A stretch of 64,000 nucleotides of DNA from Scalindua sp964584595. Its GTDB lineage: Bacteria; Planctomycetota; Brocadiia; Brocadiales; Scalinduaceae. Where the stretch lies: positions 18,725-82,724 of the forward strand of contig CAZPAM010000005.1 of NCBI GenBank assembly GCA_964584595.1. Reading direction: 5' to 3'. Both the position numbers and the translations under genes were made by a program. The notes below the pieces were generated by a model that searched no databases, was not told where the DNA came from, and saw nothing but the letters and a program-made list of their open reading frames with translations. Shown piece after piece: positions 28,001 to 36,915 of this stretch; the stretch's first letter is position 1; every line of letters starts with the position of its first letter.

Positions 28001-31000
28001 TTATTCGACTTGCGTAGTACCACCACCAAGATACAGTTTCATAAAGTTACTCTCGTTCGCTGGAGTAAATCCTGTCCTTGCCGGTTCCCAGACTCCTTTT
28101 GCTCCCAGACCTCCATCTTCTGCCTTAGTAATCCTTACAAGGGTTTCCTTTGGAGTAGTGTTTACAACGTGATTATCAGCTTCTCCACCATGCATATAAC
28201 CCATGAAAACTTTCTTCTTGTGGAAGAGGGTGTCAGTCTGGTGCATCGGCATCAACCATGAGCGCGTAATTGATTGCTGTGATCCATACCTGAAATTAGC
28301 AAGGTATCCATCTTTTGACATCGCCATTCCATCCTTTCTCGTCTCGTGTGCTTTAACGCTCTTCTCTGTAGCTACGTATGTGGAATGTTTCATCATTGTT
28401 GTATGGTAAGGATATGATGGATTATACTTTGCCCTTACCATAAGCCTTGCAACTTTATAGAATGGATCATTCGGCTTCCAGCCTCTGTACGGCCTGTCAA
28501 CAGGGTTTGCATCTACGTATACATAATCACCATCATTAATTGCTAAATCCTTTGCAGCAGCAGGATTAATGTGTAACTGATGCTCACCTGGTCCAGGAGC
28601 CCTCTTGTCCATCCTATATGGATCACCAAAGTTGTTATTCCAAATAAGGTTCCAGTCCACCGTACTCCACTGTGAGTGAACCCTGTGCCTTGTCTTGGGG
28701 GTTACGCAATAGAATCTATACCCTCTTTCCCACAGAGGATTCTTCGTCTTCTTTACCTCATTCCAAGGCATCTTTATATTCCTTACATGTCGTTCGTCAG
28801 CACCCATATGGTCCTTAGGAATTCCATAATCTTCAGGTCGTATATAAGGATTTGTACTGACAATCACATTTGGCATATAAGGTGTTGCTTCAACAGCTTC
28901 CCTGTGACATATGAAGTTTTCACCGTATTCAATCGCTTCCGGTATATCACAGTAAGCATGAACTCTTCCATCGTCTGTATGGAACGGACGGTCATAGACA
29001 ACCTGTTCATAGAATGGTGTCCTTGGATATGTACCGAAATTCAAAAGCGCTCCACCCGGCAAACCATACTTACCGGCAATCATATCGTTGACATTATAAC
29101 CTCTTGTTGGAACACTGCCATCAAAGAGCCTCTGCATGTAAATCTCCGGCCTGCCTTCTAACGCAAATTTCCAGTAGTCTGCAAACCTTCCATCACCAAG
29201 GATTTCACCCATTCTTTTGGCAACAAGTGCAGGAGCCATAACATCATCCTTTGTATCATGAAGCGGTCTTATTCCACCTTTCCATACCTGGAGGAATGGG
29301 TTAGAACAAGAACAGGTAACCTCATAATGCTCAAATTCCATCCATGAATTTACCGGGAAGCCAACATCAGCGTATTGTACGGATGATGTCATCATGATGT
29401 CACTGGATATAATAAGGTCAATCCTGGGATTAACATTCTTAAACATCTCATAGACCCACTTAGCGTTATTAATCAAGTTGACGTTATTAAACCACATGAC
29501 CTTAGTGGGAGTATTATAGTGTGTCTCACCTGTAAAGCTTTTTCTGCCAAACTTAGGTGTATTAACGATCAAAGGTGTATCGCCATGATTCCAGTATGCA
29601 ACCTCTTCGTCCATTGCATAACTATGCGCGTGGATCTGCTTACCATCGACATGTGGATCAAGATTCATACGGAAAGGATCCTCTGCAATTATGCCCTTAA
29701 ATCCGGGACCGGACCACGAAGAGCCCTGGAAGTTACCGGCTCTATAATTACCTGCCCAGGTATGCGAACCTGAACCATGATATCCTATATTACCTGTTAA
29801 CATTAAAGGGAGATATGTGGCTCTGTTATGCAGTGTCGCATGGAAGTAATGGTTGATACCTTCTCCGTAATGTATTGAAACCGGTTTGATAGTTGCACAG
29901 TCCTTTGCAAGCCTCTCAATGAGATGAGGAGGTGAACCGGTAATCTCGGAAGTGGTCTTTACATCAAAATCCTTAAGATGAATCTTGTAAAGATCAAAAA
30001 GAGTTACAACCTCGACCTCTTTGCCATCTACCGTCTTAACCTTGAATGTCCCCTCCAAAGCCGGGTCGACACCTTTGGCTACCATTTTCTTACCAACATC
30101 TTCCCTGGTAATGGCCTTAAAATCTTTAGATTTTTCATCATATATTACATAGTCACCCAGATCCTGCCTCTGTTTATCCTTCAGGCCCTGCACATCGTGA
30201 GAGTAATCCAGGTGTGGAGCCTTATAGTCTTTAAAGACCTCATCAGCTTTGAGTCTCTTAAGTGTATCTGTTCTGATCAGGAGCGGGAAGTCTGTAAACT
30301 TCTTGACAAAATCCGTATCATACCATTTGTTATCTATTATAATCTTTGACATACACAGGAATATTGTCGTGTCAGATATACCGGTCCTGCAAGGAATCCA
30401 GTAATCAGCCTTTGTTGCTGAAGGGCTGTACTCAGGAGTAATAAGCACCAGTTTACCGCCCCTCTCCATGATTTCAGTCAACCAATGTGCCTCTGGCATC
30501 TTGTTCTCAATAAGATTCTTTCCCACCTGTATAGTCAGCTTTGAATATCTAAGGTCTGCAAAATCTACATCAGAAGCCTGCAATCCTGTAGAATATGGAT
30601 GTCCAGGAGCCTGGTCACCATGCCATGTATAATTAGAGAATCTTCTGCCTCCCATAGCCTTATCAGGACCAACACCTCTTATGTTAGCATCGAGAAGGGC
30701 AAGCATGTTTGAGAAACGATACATCCCCATATACTTTCCAATAACCCCCAACAGGCCCATGCCGCCGCGATTCTTAAAGCATCTTGTTCCGGCACCGTTC
30801 CAGTGTGTGAGGGTCTCAGGCGCATACTTATCTCTCTCAAGCAGCCTTTTCTTTCCTTCATCACCGCTGTACGCTTTGGCTATATGAATCATACCCCTGG
30901 CAACGTAATCAACTATATCATCCCATGACATCCTTAACTGCTCATCAGTACCTCTGGTTGTAAATTTATATTTTTCTCTGTTAGCCCAGTCTAATTCTGG

Positions 31001-31447
31001 AAAACCGTCATCCGCCCACTGCTTCCAGCCAGCTCTTAGAAGTGGATACCTCAGCCTGTGTGGCCCATATACCCTCCTGAAAAATGTAAATCCTTTCAAG
31101 CACATCCTCGGGTTCCATGACCTCTGCGGCTTCCTTCCCTGTATATCACCGTAATCCTGATGTTCATAATCCTGCTCTACCCTTACAACAACCTCATTTC
31201 TAACAAAAGCCCTTACCCTGCATTGATGGGTATCATTAGGTGAGCAGCAGAAAGCAAATGTACGGTCATACCTGTACTGATTCCTGTATACATCTTCCCA
31301 GTTCCTGTCAGGATAGGCATCAAGAGGATTATCTACCTCTACTGCCGGCTTCAAAGACGTAAAGGCCAGTGCATTTCTCGTAGGTATCGAAACTGCAGCA
31401 GTTACCCCTCCGGCAACCTTCATAAACGTCCTTCTTGTTAGCTTCAT
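28001..31447 (-). CDS. nxrA: Nitrite oxidoreductase catalytic subunit NxrA
   Basis: Molybdopterin enzyme of the NarG-like type II DMSO reductase family, 1148 aa. The start at 31447 has AAGGAGG 6 bp upstream; the in-frame ATG at 31453 abuts the ribosome site. The Tat-type signal is LTRRTFMKVAGG. The FS0 cluster ligands lie in FCCSPNDTHQC and later PRMCLKG. The Mo ligand Asp is in WHGDQAPGHP near residue 278. The product oxidises nitrite to nitrate, feeding electrons to carbon fixation, and in anammox cells resides in the anammoxosome. It is the last gene of the operon. Confidence 0.96.
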   Translation of the reverse strand: MKLTRRTFMKVAGGVTAAVSIPTRNALAFTSLKPAVEVDNPLDAYPDRNWEDVYRNQYRYDRTFAFCCSPNDTHQCRVRAFVRNEVVVRVEQDYEHQDYGDIQGRKPQRSWNPRMCLKGFTFFRRVYGPHRLRYPLLRAGWKQWADDGFPELDWANREKYKFTTRGTDEQLRMSWDDIVDYVARGMIHIAKAYSGDEGKKRLLERDKYAPETLTHWNGAGTRCFKNRGGMGLLGVIGKYMGMYRFSNMLALLDANIRGVGPDKAMGGRRFSNYTWHGDQAPGHPYSTGLQASDVDFADLRYSKLTIQVGKNLIENKMPEAHWLTEIMERGGKLVLITPEYSPSATKADYWIPCRTGISDTTIFLCMSKIIIDNKWYDTDFVKKFTDFPLLIRTDTLKRLKADEVFKDYKAPHLDYSHDVQGLKDKQRQDLGDYVIYDEKSKDFKAITREDVGKKMVAKGVDPALEGTFKVKTVDGKEVEVVTLFDLYKIHLKDFDVKTTSEITGSPPHLIERLAKDCATIKPVSIHYGEGINHYFHATLHNRATYLPLMLTGNIGYHGSGSHTWAGNYRAGNFQGSSWSGPGFKGIIAEDPFRMNLDPHVDGKQIHAHSYAMDEEVAYWNHGDTPLIVNTPKFGRKSFTGETHYNTPTKVMWFNNVNLINNAKWVYEMFKNVNPRIDLIISSDIMMTSSVQYADVGFPVNSWMEFEHYEVTCSCSNPFLQVWKGGIRPLHDTKDDVMAPALVAKRMGEILGDGRFADYWKFALEGRPEIYMQRLFDGSVPTRGYNVNDMIAGKYGLPGGALLNFGTYPRTPFYEQVVYDRPFHTDDGRVHAYCDIPEAIEYGENFICHREAVEATPYMPNVIVSTNPYIRPEDYGIPKDHMGADERHVRNIKMPWNEVKKTKNPLWERGYRFYCVTPKTRHRVHSQWSTVDWNLIWNNNFGDPYRMDKRAPGPGEHQLHINPAAAKDLAINDGDYVYVDANPVDRPYRGWKPNDPFYKVARLMVRAKYNPSYPYHTTMMKHSTYVATEKSVKAHETRKDGMAMSKDGYLANFRYGSQQSITRSWLMPMHQTDTLFHKKKVFMGYMHGGEADNHVVNTTPKETLVRITKAEDGGLGAKGVWEPARTGFTPANESNFMKLYLGGGTTQVE

Positions 31448-31503
31448 AAACATCCTCCTTAAATATGGAAATTTAATACTATGTTATTTCGTAGTTAATT
31501 ATC

Positions 31504-32487
31504 TTACCATTTACCTGCTTTTATTTTATAATACTCAGCACACCTGGAGCACACACCATCCTGTGGTTCCCAATCTGGAAAATCTTCTTTTAAGACTTTC
31601 ATAACATCTTCATCTTCAGCCACTTCCTCTACCCAATCAAATGATGGAAATCCACATAGTTTACATGTAGTACCGGGCAGTGGGCCTAATTTCTTTGTAT
31701 CCTCTATAAGCTCTTCGGCCGAACGGCTTCCCGCCGCCAATGCCAAGACCTTGTTTGTGTCCTTAGACAACTCAACCATCCTGTTATGCGTCATAGGTTT
31801 ATCAGCTTCCCACATTCCACTAAATATCAGATCTCTTGATTCCTCAGAAATTTTACTGAAGAAAGAATCAAACTCTTTCTTCCTTTCTTCCCTGGTTGCG
31901 GTAGTTTCCAAACCTTTGTTAGTTAAACGTCCATCAACAGAAATATCCCAGAAAAGCCTGTATCTGTCCCTCATTATACGCTCTTCCATAGGAGACTTGC
32001 TAAATTCCTCATTCACATCATAGTCAAAATCCTTGTCCATCATGTCGGATATATGCACAAGCTCGTGCCTGATAACCTTGCGTATCTCATTACTTCCCTC
32101 AATAAAAAGTTCAGGGTATAACCTGATGATGACCTTCCTGCCCTCGTCCACAACATTAGAGCCTTCATTCTGTTTTGTCGTCGCTCTCCTGATGTGCACC
32201 GATTCAATCTTTTCTTCAATATCAGAATACTCATCAAATATCTCTTTTATGTAGACATCGCACCCTAACCGGCTAAAAAAGTCATTGTCCAATTCCCTGA
32301 ACCTCTTTGGCCTGCTTTCCAGCTCCATCTCATAAATCGCATCTCTTTTCTCATGATACTCGTTATATAACGTAAGTTCTCCAGCTGCCTCCTGTTTTGC
32401 CAGCCCCTTGTGTACTATATCATCAACCAATTGGTGATCGTAGATTATTTCAAGAGTTTTAGTTTCTTCTTCCTGTAGCTCAGTCAT
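31504..32487 (-). CDS. NXR-operon accessory protein with HExxH and paired-CxxC domain
   Basis: 327 aa from the ATG at 32487, chosen because GAGGAG precedes it. An upstream ATG would add 25 residues inside the neighbouring gene. There is no signal peptide. HELVHISDMMD near residue 140 matches a zinc metallopeptidase helix. The C-terminal 55 residues hold CKLC, a WEPQDG stretch, CSRC and AGKW. This ending is closely repeated in the secreted protein at 33315-33920. The gene overlaps the chaperone gene by 8 bp. A role in NXR maturation or quality control is inferred from position. Confidence 0.7.
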   Translation of the reverse strand: MTELQEEETKTLEIIYDHQLVDDIVHKGLAKQEAAGELTLYNEYHEKRDAIYEMELESRPKRFRELDNDFFSRLGCDVYIKEIFDEYSDIEEKIESVHIRRATTKQNEGSNVVDEGRKVIIRLYPELFIEGSNEIRKVIRHELVHISDMMDKDFDYDVNEEFSKSPMEERIMRDRYRLFWDISVDGRLTNKGLETTATREERKKEFDSFFSKISEESRDLIFSGMWEADKPMTHNRMVELSKDTNKVLALAAGSRSAEELIEDTKKLGPLPGTTCKLCGFPSFDWVEEVAEDEDVMKVLKEDFPDWEPQDGVCSRCAEYYKIKAGKW

Positions 32488-33259
32488 ATTTCTCCTCATC
32501 CATACAAGAATCACACGCCATAGCACTCTTACCCTCAAGTCGCTGCAGGTAATCAGGTTCATTGCCCATATATTCGTCTATCTCTTCTGCATCTACAGAC
32601 AATTTGGTCATCTCTATATGTACAAAAGCAGTTGCCAGTGTTGCTGCCTGACGATAGAAGTCCTCAGGTGTTTTCTTAACAACAGACACTGAAAATGCCT
32701 TAATCCATCTGCCGATATGAGCATATAAAAACTTTTTCTTGGCAGAGATACAGGATTCCTGTTCCTCTTCGCTGCTGTTTTCTATTGCATATGCCAGTTT
32801 ATAAGTCAGAAAATGCAGAAACTCCAACTCGACTGCTACATGGTCCCACCTGGTTGTGGTCGAGTTCTGCTCCACTTCAATCCCATATGCCTTATAGATT
32901 CCGGATATATCGGCTAGATCCTGAGTTTGCTGCCATATTTGAGAGCCGCTGTAATACATTTCGTATGGAGGACAATCCATCGCGACAGTCGCGGCACCGA
33001 ATGTAGCACGATAGGCTATCGCTAATTTCTCAGCGTCTGCGCCTTCCAACCCTTTCTGTAAAAGTTCAAAGGTTTCCAGCATTTCATCGTTACCACTGAT
33101 TGATATACAACTTTTCACTTCTGATACATAGTCTTTGTTTTTAAGCATCTCTAAAGCCTTTGTGTTTGGCTCTAGTAGACATGTTGAAAGGAACTGATAT
33201 ATCTGACTCGCTGCAAGCAGTTCATCTACACTTTCAAGTTCAATGATTTTGTTTTCCAT
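32480..33259 (-). CDS. TorD/NarJ-type redox enzyme maturation chaperone
   Basis: 259 aa, all-helical by composition. The family pattern is visible: a YQFLSTCLLEPN opening, then DCPPYEMYY near 122 and WDHVAVELEFLHFL near 155. Such proteins bind the Tat signal and hold the apo-form of a Mo enzyme until cofactor insertion. Placement between nxrB and nxrA makes NxrA the obvious client. It is coupled by overlap to the next gene. Confidence 0.88.
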   Translation of the reverse strand: MENKIIELESVDELLAASQIYQFLSTCLLEPNTKALEMLKNKDYVSEVKSCISISGNDEMLETFELLQKGLEGADAEKLAIAYRATFGAATVAMDCPPYEMYYSGSQIWQQTQDLADISGIYKAYGIEVEQNSTTTRWDHVAVELEFLHFLTYKLAYAIENSSEEEQESCISAKKKFLYAHIGRWIKAFSVSVVKKTPEDFYRQAATLATAFVHIEMTKLSVDAEEIDEYMGNEPDYLQRLEGKSAMACDSCMDEEKYD

Positions 33260-33314
33260 AAAGTACCTCTTATAAACTGTGTAGCCGAAAAGGTACGGCT
33301 ACAACCAGAAATTA

Positions 33315-33920
33315 TTATTTCACTTTACTAAAATAGTCCAGTATGTTAGCAGATTTGTTATAACCGATTACGTATTCGTCAGTACTACTGGCCAGATTTC
33401 CATCATAAAATTTACCTGCCCTGACCGAATAACATTCAACGCATCTGCGGCAAGCACCGTCACCTTCACTCCAACTTGAATAGTCGGCCTTTATGCATCC
33501 GGTAGTAGCGTCGTCTATGCTTTTGCTATCAAGCCAGAAATACGTAGGCTTGTTACATAACGAACATGGTTTCTGGTATTTGGAATCTTCCACATTTGCG
33601 GGGGTTAAATGTTTCACCCTGGACTGCCCTTCCGCCTGCTTTATTCTATTAAACCAGCTTTTTTCTCCCTGTATCCAGTAAACATCCGAATAAAGTGGTT
33701 TGCCGGACTTGGTATCTTCATTTGGCTGTTCCTGGAATAAATCCCAATGAATACCACCTGTGTGTCTTTGATGATACTGAGGATCATCCGCCGGCTTAAA
33801 TGCCTCAAAACTGGCAGTCCATTCTTCCTCTGCTACAACATTTGTGGAATTAAGCCCTGTAACACCTATACCCACAAAGAAGAAGATACTAAGTACACAA
33901 AGCAATTTCGGGTATTTCAT
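33315..33920 (-). CDS. Secreted NXR-operon protein with paired-CxxC domain
   Basis: 201 aa with a Sec signal peptide (hydrophobic 7-30, then VVAEEE). The C-terminal half has CSLC, WLDSKS, DYSSWSEGDG, CRRC and VRAGKF. These align with the end of the protein at 31504-32487. Without a CxxCH, heme attachment is unlikely, and zinc or another metal is more plausible. Strong ribosome site (AAGGAGG). Being between nxrB and the chaperone gene, it may be a structural or assembly factor of the periplasmic-side (anammoxosome lumen) NXR complex. No known family was recognised. Confidence 0.75.
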   Translation of the reverse strand: MKYPKLLCVLSIFFFVGIGVTGLNSTNVVAEEEWTASFEAFKPADDPQYHQRHTGGIHWDLFQEQPNEDTKSGKPLYSDVYWIQGEKSWFNRIKQAEGQSRVKHLTPANVEDSKYQKPCSLCNKPTYFWLDSKSIDDATTGCIKADYSSWSEGDGACRRCVECYSVRAGKFYDGNLASSTDEYVIGYNKSANILDYFSKVK

Positions 33921-33968
33921 TTTTTCAATTCCTCCTTGTTTATGCTTATATCTAAAAGTCCGATTATA

Positions 33969-35231
33969 TTAATAGGTGACCATCCTCTTCTCGTCACTCT
34001 CCCAGGTAGGCTCTTCAACCTTTATCCTGACCATCTCAGTACCGTCAGAAGCATAGCCAATCACGGTATCATCATACACCTCGACCTTCTTTCCCATTAT
34101 CTCAGACTCATAAATCTTCGGTCCATCCTCGACTTCAAATCGTGCGAACATGGTTTGTGTAGTCCTGAAGAGCTGTAGTACCGCCATCAGAGTTCTTGAT
34201 GGTGCAGCGTACTTATCAAGTGCTTCATCCACACCCGGGCCAAACATCTGCCTTAAATAACCTCTTGGCGCCCATCTTGGGGGAATGTAATATACATTTG
34301 GTTCTGTACCAAACTGTGGATAAAGAGGTAGTGCGACTTTATGTATGTGAATCATCCAATCCATAGGATTCTTTGGATCAGGTTTCTTATAATCTCCTGA
34401 TAAGAGACCATTCAACCTTATCTTACCTACACATGCAGCCATACATCGAGCTTCCATCCTTCTGCCTTTTGTAATAGGGTCTTTACCTTCTACCCTGGGG
34501 AAACAGGCAATGCATTTTTCAGACATCCTTGTTTCACCTCTATACATCGGCTTCTTATATGGACACTGTTCTACACATTTTCTGTATCCTCTGCAGCGCT
34601 TCTGGTCTATAAGGACAATTCCGTCTTCTTTTCGTTTATATATAGCTTTCCTTGGGCATGCCGCCAGGCAAGCCGGATAAGTACAATGGTTACATATTCT
34701 CTGCAAGTAGAAAAACCATCTCTTGTGCTCCGGAAGCTCTGAAGATTCTTTTACCGCCTCTGTCTCATAGTTTGTTTGCTCGCTTGATGCAGTATCCTCG
34801 TAAATATTAGGGAATCTCCACTCCTTATCGTCAGGAACGTAACCAACAGCAACCTGATTAAGTCCTTTAGTCTTGGCCAATTCGAAGATAGTGTCTCCAT
34901 TGTAAAGACCGTAAGGGGCTTTAGTTTCATCTTTATCTTCAGCAGATGTATACCACTCCATCGGATTATTGCCGTTATCCCACAGTAATTGTAATATCTT
35001 ATGATCCCAATGTTGAGGATAACCGCCATAAGGCTTGGTCTCAACATTGTTCCACCACATATATTCCTGGCCTTTACTATATGTCCATGTACTTTTATGT
35101 GCCATGGTACAGGTCTGACAGGCAATACACCTGTTTGTATTAAAGACCGCTGCAAACTGATGTTCTGGCCTTGACTCGAAGTATGGATATTCCATCGTTC
35201 TTCCAAGATGCCAATTGTGAACAAGCGTCAT
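33969..35231 (-). CDS. nxrB: Nitrite oxidoreductase Fe-S subunit NxrB
   Basis: 420 aa, NarH-like electron-transfer subunit. Four cysteine groups are present: CIACQTC, CNHCTYPACLAACP, CRGYRKCVEQCPYKK and CIACFP followed by CMAAC. In the third, Tyr stands where a fourth Cys would be, as Trp does in NarH, predicting one [3Fe-4S] and three [4Fe-4S] clusters. No signal peptide is seen, so it would be exported with NxrA by Tat. AAGGAGG precedes the ATG. Confidence 0.96.
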   Translation of the reverse strand: MTLVHNWHLGRTMEYPYFESRPEHQFAAVFNTNRCIACQTCTMAHKSTWTYSKGQEYMWWNNVETKPYGGYPQHWDHKILQLLWDNGNNPMEWYTSAEDKDETKAPYGLYNGDTIFELAKTKGLNQVAVGYVPDDKEWRFPNIYEDTASSEQTNYETEAVKESSELPEHKRWFFYLQRICNHCTYPACLAACPRKAIYKRKEDGIVLIDQKRCRGYRKCVEQCPYKKPMYRGETRMSEKCIACFPRVEGKDPITKGRRMEARCMAACVGKIRLNGLLSGDYKKPDPKNPMDWMIHIHKVALPLYPQFGTEPNVYYIPPRWAPRGYLRQMFGPGVDEALDKYAAPSRTLMAVLQLFRTTQTMFARFEVEDGPKIYESEIMGKKVEVYDDTVIGYASDGTEMVRIKVEEPTWESDEKRMVTY

Positions 35232-35297
35232 AATTATCCTCCTTAATTTCTAGTTATCTGGAATTTCTCTGAATTTTATATCCAGTGTCTATTCTAT

Positions 35298-36251
35298 CTA
35301 TTTTGCGGCCTCTAACGTCAAAGGACGCCATCTTATACTTATATTTTTTTGTCCATTCCTATCACCCTCTTTTCCATTCCATACCGCCATATTAAAGAAC
35401 GTTGACGTACCCGGTACGAACTGGACATCGTTTTCATCTTCTGTTGTCAGAGGTCTGTAGATTACTACATCCCATTTACCATTTTTCCATTCGCCTGTAC
35501 CATTTACATCCTGATTTTGCTGTGATGTCAAGGTTCCAAATCCTACAGCATTCAGGTCTTCCACTGCTCGTCCCCTGGGAAGCGAAAGCAATGAACCAGC
35601 AGCAATTCCACCGGCCATAAGGTCAGCACTATCGTGTACTTCTTTGTTAAATAAACAAGGATTTGGATCCGAATCAAAATCATGCCACATGTTAGGATAC
35701 TGATCTTCCATATGTATATATCCACCGTCTGCATTTAAATCATGTTCCCAGTCAGCCTTCCAGTGCCATATATTTACTGGCTTACCTCTGTCACCCATCC
35801 TTGGACTAAATGGCTTTTCCGGCGATATTTCCTTAACTTCCTCTAAAGGAAACATCAATCCTACGGCATCTCTGAATTGCGCATGTTCGATCGTCCATTC
35901 ATTCTTGCTTTCATCATTCCAACTAATACGAAAGAAAATTGTTTCTCCGTTATGGAAGCTCCTGACCTCTACCTCTTTCACAGAACCACCTCCGTTAGGA
36001 AATGCCTTGTCCTGCATCTGCAATTCTAATTTATATGGTTCTGCATGACGCCCCAAGTTCGTGTGAGCATCATCTAAATTTACCTTCCCATCTATGTACT
36101 TGACAGTTAACCCTTCTTCAGTGGGTATATTTTCTTCCATTGAGATTTCAGCCTCAAGGCCCTGTGAAAATGCGATACCACTACATAGGAAAAACAACGC
36201 AACAAGAGCGCTTCCAAAGAAAACTGACCTTCGCAATAGGCATTTCATCAT
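35298..36251 (-). CDS. nxrC: Nitrite oxidoreductase heme subunit NxrC
   Basis: About 317 aa with a Sec signal peptide (MMKCLLRRSVFFG, then hydrophobic to FSQG). The body matches the DUF3470/ethylbenzene-dehydrogenase gamma family that binds heme b and passes electrons outward (EVRSFHNGETIFFRISWND and RWRPLTL segments). The start is set at the ATG at 36251 because GGAGGT lies 7 bp upstream; the GTG at 36266 overlaps that site. It is the first gene of the NXR operon, behind a candidate sigma-54 promoter. Confidence 0.9.
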   Translation of the reverse strand: MMKCLLRRSVFFGSALVALFFLCSGIAFSQGLEAEISMEENIPTEEGLTVKYIDGKVNLDDAHTNLGRHAEPYKLELQMQDKAFPNGGGSVKEVEVRSFHNGETIFFRISWNDESKNEWTIEHAQFRDAVGLMFPLEEVKEISPEKPFSPRMGDRGKPVNIWHWKADWEHDLNADGGYIHMEDQYPNMWHDFDSDPNPCLFNKEVHDSADLMAGGIAAGSLLSLPRGRAVEDLNAVGFGTLTSQQNQDVNGTGEWKNGKWDVVIYRPLTTEDENDVQFVPGTSTFFNMAVWNGKEGDRNGQKNISIRWRPLTLEAAK

Positions 36252-36557
36252 TTCTATTACCTCCACTTTTTGTTAAATTGGATTTATATTCTTATAGAGA
36301 GAAATTTGTAATATATTTTTCATTAAAAGATAGGGTGATTACCTTATTGAACTAATTGTCGTACGTATTTTTGGAAAGCAGATTATAAATCTATAAAATG
36401 AAAAACTCAACATCAAAATCACAAAACTCAAAAAACTTTTGTTGCTTTCCAGTGAAATTACATAAATTATAACGAAATGCACGGCCAGTTAGTTCCGGCC
36501 ACAGAACTTCTTAATACTGACAATCAAAAGTCATGATGGGAAAGTTAAGAATAGTAC

Positions 36558-36573
36558 AGCAATTTGCGTGCTG
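36558..36573 (-). promoter_or_regulatory. Candidate sigma-54 (-24/-12) promoter of the NXR operon
   Basis: The minus strand reads CAGCACG-CAAA-TTGCT, against the consensus TGGCACG-N4-TTGCW. Spacing is exact. The -12 GC and GCACG are kept, but the first G of the -24 GG pair is A. Transcription would begin near 36547, leaving a leader of about 300 nt before nxrC. Confidence 0.45.
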
Positions 36574-36706
36574 TAATGCTTTATGACATGTTTCCCTTTC
36601 CATGTTACCGCCCAAATATCGCAATAAATGTGCCACTAAAAATTTCTCTTTACTATCAACACATTAACGTCCATTGATATAAAGGCATATGATAATGAGT
36701 AAGGCA

Positions 36707-36727
36707 TATGTAACTTTGTGTTACATA
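36707..36727. promoter_or_regulatory. 21-bp palindrome in the NXR upstream region
   Basis: TATGTAAC-TTTGT-GTTACATA, a perfect 8-bp inverted repeat with a 5-bp spacer. The decamer AAGGCATATG at 36682-36691 recurs at 36701-36710, overlapping its left arm. It is a candidate regulator-binding site. Confidence 0.5.
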
Positions 36728-36745
36728 CCGAGTTTCATTATAATG

Positions 36746-36798
36746 TGACATAATGTCATATCACCTATGAACAGAAAAAAATATTTGACATTGTGTCA
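36746..36798. promoter_or_regulatory. Two TGACA-N3-TGTCA palindromes, candidate activator sites
   Basis: TGACATAATGTCA at 36746-36758 and TGACATTGTGTCA at 36786-36798. Their centres are 40 bp apart, close to four helical turns. They lie about 180 and 220 bp upstream of the candidate -24 element, the usual range of NtrC-type enhancers. Confidence 0.55.
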
Positions 36799-36915
36799 TT
36801 TTATTTAATACATGGCAGCTGCCGTAACCATCTATACATCACAGACTTACCCCTGTATACACAAAAGTACCAATCGGACACGGTTATTGGTTTTGCTTAG
36901 AGGGCAGAAAACATA

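Larger units (their letters stand above)
36252..36915. other. 664-bp regulatory interval between the NtrC-type gene and nxrC
   Basis: No gene is supported. It contains, in direction of transcription, a perfect 10-bp palindrome GGCAGCTGCC (36814-36823), two TGACA palindromes, a 21-bp palindrome and a sigma-54-like promoter, then an A+T-rich leader ending in the nxrC ribosome site. No terminator is visible after the NtrC-type gene, so some read-through into nxrC is possible. Confidence 0.6.

Noticed and set aside
28676..29161. Open frame of 161 codons opposite nxrA
   Set aside because: Fully contained in the conserved nxrA gene; no signal of a real protein.
32488..32562. 25-residue upstream extension of the HExxH protein
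   Set aside because: It overlaps the chaperone gene and lacks the ribosome site found before the ATG at 32487.
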